Assembly: GCA_028868455.1 (NCBI GenBank)
Contig: JAGWUK010000210.1
Span: 1 to 6,004 of the forward strand
DNA: 6,004 nucleotides
Reading direction: 5' to 3'
From: Burkholderiales bacterium
Lineage (GTDB): Bacteria; Pseudomonadota; Gammaproteobacteria; Burkholderiales; Burkholderiaceae_D
This document shows, piece by piece, positions 4,949 to 6,004 of this stretch; within the stretch, counting starts at the first letter, position 1; each line of letters starts with the position of its first letter. The notes beneath the pieces were generated by a model. The model did not search any database. It had not been told where the DNA came from and saw only the letters and a program-made list of their open reading frames with translations. The position numbers and the translations under genes are program-made.

Positions 4949-6004
4949 TTATGGTTTCAGCACAAAATGCAGCACCGAACGCGCTGGCAAGGTGTAGCTG
5001 AATTTATTTCTCTTGATATTGCTAAGCCCGGTGCGCGACGTGATGCTGGTATCGTAACCGCTGACGCCCCAGACTTGCGCATATTTGAAACTGACCGGGT
5101 TATTGATCTGTATGCTGCTGCTCAGATTGCTGTTCAAACGATTGATCGCGATGATATGCAGGGTATTCGGATCATTCGGGCTGATGGCCGCATACACGCC
5201 GCCGCTGCTGTTATTGCTGGAAATAGCGCGAACCGATAATTCAGGAAACACCGACTGGTTGCCATCGTAATTGCGGTAGATCTTGAAACCAGAGGCGATA
5301 AAACCTTCTGCATCACCAAAATAAGTCGCCAGATACACGCCCTGCTTGCCAAAGGCACCCAGCGCATCGGCTTCAGCAATGGCACCGGTAATATCGCCTT
5401 TGCCGCCAAAATCGTATTCGGTCACCGCCAACTTGGTGCCGGGATAAAAATCGTTGATCGCCTGCTGCAACTTCGGCAGCATCTGCAAGCCGCGACCATC
5501 GGTAAATCCATAGCCGCTTTGCGTGATCCAGCTCGGTTCCACATAGCTGGCATCCCACAGGCTGCGCGCTGCCTGCACGCGATCATCGGGATTGTAAGAA
5601 GCCTGCGGATAGTAGTGAAAAGAAAACGCATCCAGCAAACGGCGTCCGGCCGATTGCGAAGCCTGCTTCATCGTCGCCAGATAGGCGTTGGCAAAGGTCA
5701 TGCCGTTATAGCGATAGCGGTCACCGGTGTTATTGCTGAGATACGGTTCCACGTTGTATTGCGACCAGTCAACCGGCTGATGCGACTGATAGCCGTCCCA
5801 GACTGCCCATAAACTGTACAAACCCAGATAACCGCTCAGCGCCGGGCCAAATGTTTCGGCACTGCCATCCATGCGCTTGACGGTGCGCGCCAGTGCGCTG
5901 TTTTTTTGCAGCACGTCAGCCACGGTCGTGATTTGCGGATACAGGTTGACATGCGTGCCGCCATTGCCATCTGCGGTCGGCCAGTGATGCCAGAGATCAG
6001 GCTC
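4949..6004 (-). CDS. Glycoside hydrolase family 44 enzyme, C-terminal part (partial)
   Basis: The frame is open from the right edge to TAA at 4951-4949 and gives 351 residues without a stop. The GTG at 5923 is internal, not the gene start. The first visible residues, EPDLWHHW, match the 'NEP..W' acid/base motif of family 44 endoglucanases, so Glu1 is probably the catalytic acid. 'LDAFSFHYYP' (visible about 125-133) is the conserved barrel strand, and TEYDFGG carries the likely nucleophile Glu196. The last ~90 residues ('GGVYAAISPNDPNTLHIIAINR' region to the end) look like the all-beta domain that follows the TIM barrel in GH44. Family members hydrolyse beta-1,4-glucans, xyloglucan or related polymers with retention of configuration and are usually secreted; the signal peptide and first half are outside the window. 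No carbohydrate-binding module follows the visible part. The gene ends 13 bases from the shared terminator. Confidence 0.85.
   Translation of the reverse strand, partial: EPDLWHHWPTADGNGGTHVNLYPQITTVADVLQKNSALARTVKRMDGSAETFGPALSGYLGLYSLWAVWDGYQSHQPVDWSQYNVEPYLSNNTGDRYRYNGMTFANAYLATMKQASQSAGRRLLDAFSFHYYPQASYNPDDRVQAARSLWDASYVEPSWITQSGYGFTDGRGLQMLPKLQQAINDFYPGTKLAVTEYDFGGKGDITGAIAEADALGAFGKQGVYLATYFGDAEGFIASGFKIYRNYDGNQSVFPELSVRAISSNNSSGGVYAAISPNDPNTLHIIAINRLNSNLSSSIQINNPVSFKYAQVWGVSGYDTSITSRTGLSNIKRNKFSYTLPARSVLHFVLKP

Noticed and set aside
4949..5923. GTG at 5923 as the start of the GH44 gene
   Set aside because: The frame stays open to the window edge, and the upstream 27 codons include the conserved EPDLW catalytic motif, so the gene extends beyond 6004.

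Overview
The window reads as an ordinary chromosomal stretch of a Gram-negative bacterium of moderate GC. The protein families and their wording suggest a betaproteobacterium, most likely of the Oxalobacteraceae type (Herminiimonas, Undibacterium and relatives). That placement is inferred from protein flavour only. There is no mobile element, CRISPR array, rRNA or tRNA, and I do not see an undescribed multi-gene system.

Layout: (1) bases 1-159 are the 3' end of a class-III aminotransferase gene, ArgD-like, followed by a perfect 10-bp hairpin. (2) Bases 384-2384 encode an exported S9-family (prolyl-oligopeptidase type) serine peptidase with all catalytic motifs intact, behind a near-consensus -10 box. 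(3) Bases 2385-2726 are a 342-bp convergent intergenic region with no convincing gene but with a strong 54-nt hairpin and an AT-rich cluster of dyads and short repeats. (4) Bases 2727-3611 on the minus strand encode a LysR-type regulator whose terminator-like hairpin lies inside its own last codons. (5) The divergent promoter region between 3612 and 3862 carries a 13-bp sequence in two exact copies 34 bp apart, overlapping both predicted promoters. (6) Bases 3863-4876 encode an NADP-dependent medium-chain oxidoreductase of the CurA / prostaglandin-reductase-like family. (7) A textbook bidirectional terminator sits at 4897-4936. (8) Bases 4949-6004 on the minus strand are the C-terminal part of a family 44 glycoside hydrolase that runs off the right edge.

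The genes look monocistronic and do not form one pathway. The only clear functional pairing is the LysR regulator with the divergently transcribed reductase: shared, overlapping promoters with a repeated operator-like sequence suggest that the regulator controls the reductase and itself. The S9 peptidase and the GH44 enzyme are degradative enzymes (peptides and beta-glucans/xyloglucan respectively), which fits a free-living heterotroph of soil or fresh water. The most useful items to follow up are the operator repeats, the structured convergent intergenic region and the GH44 gene.
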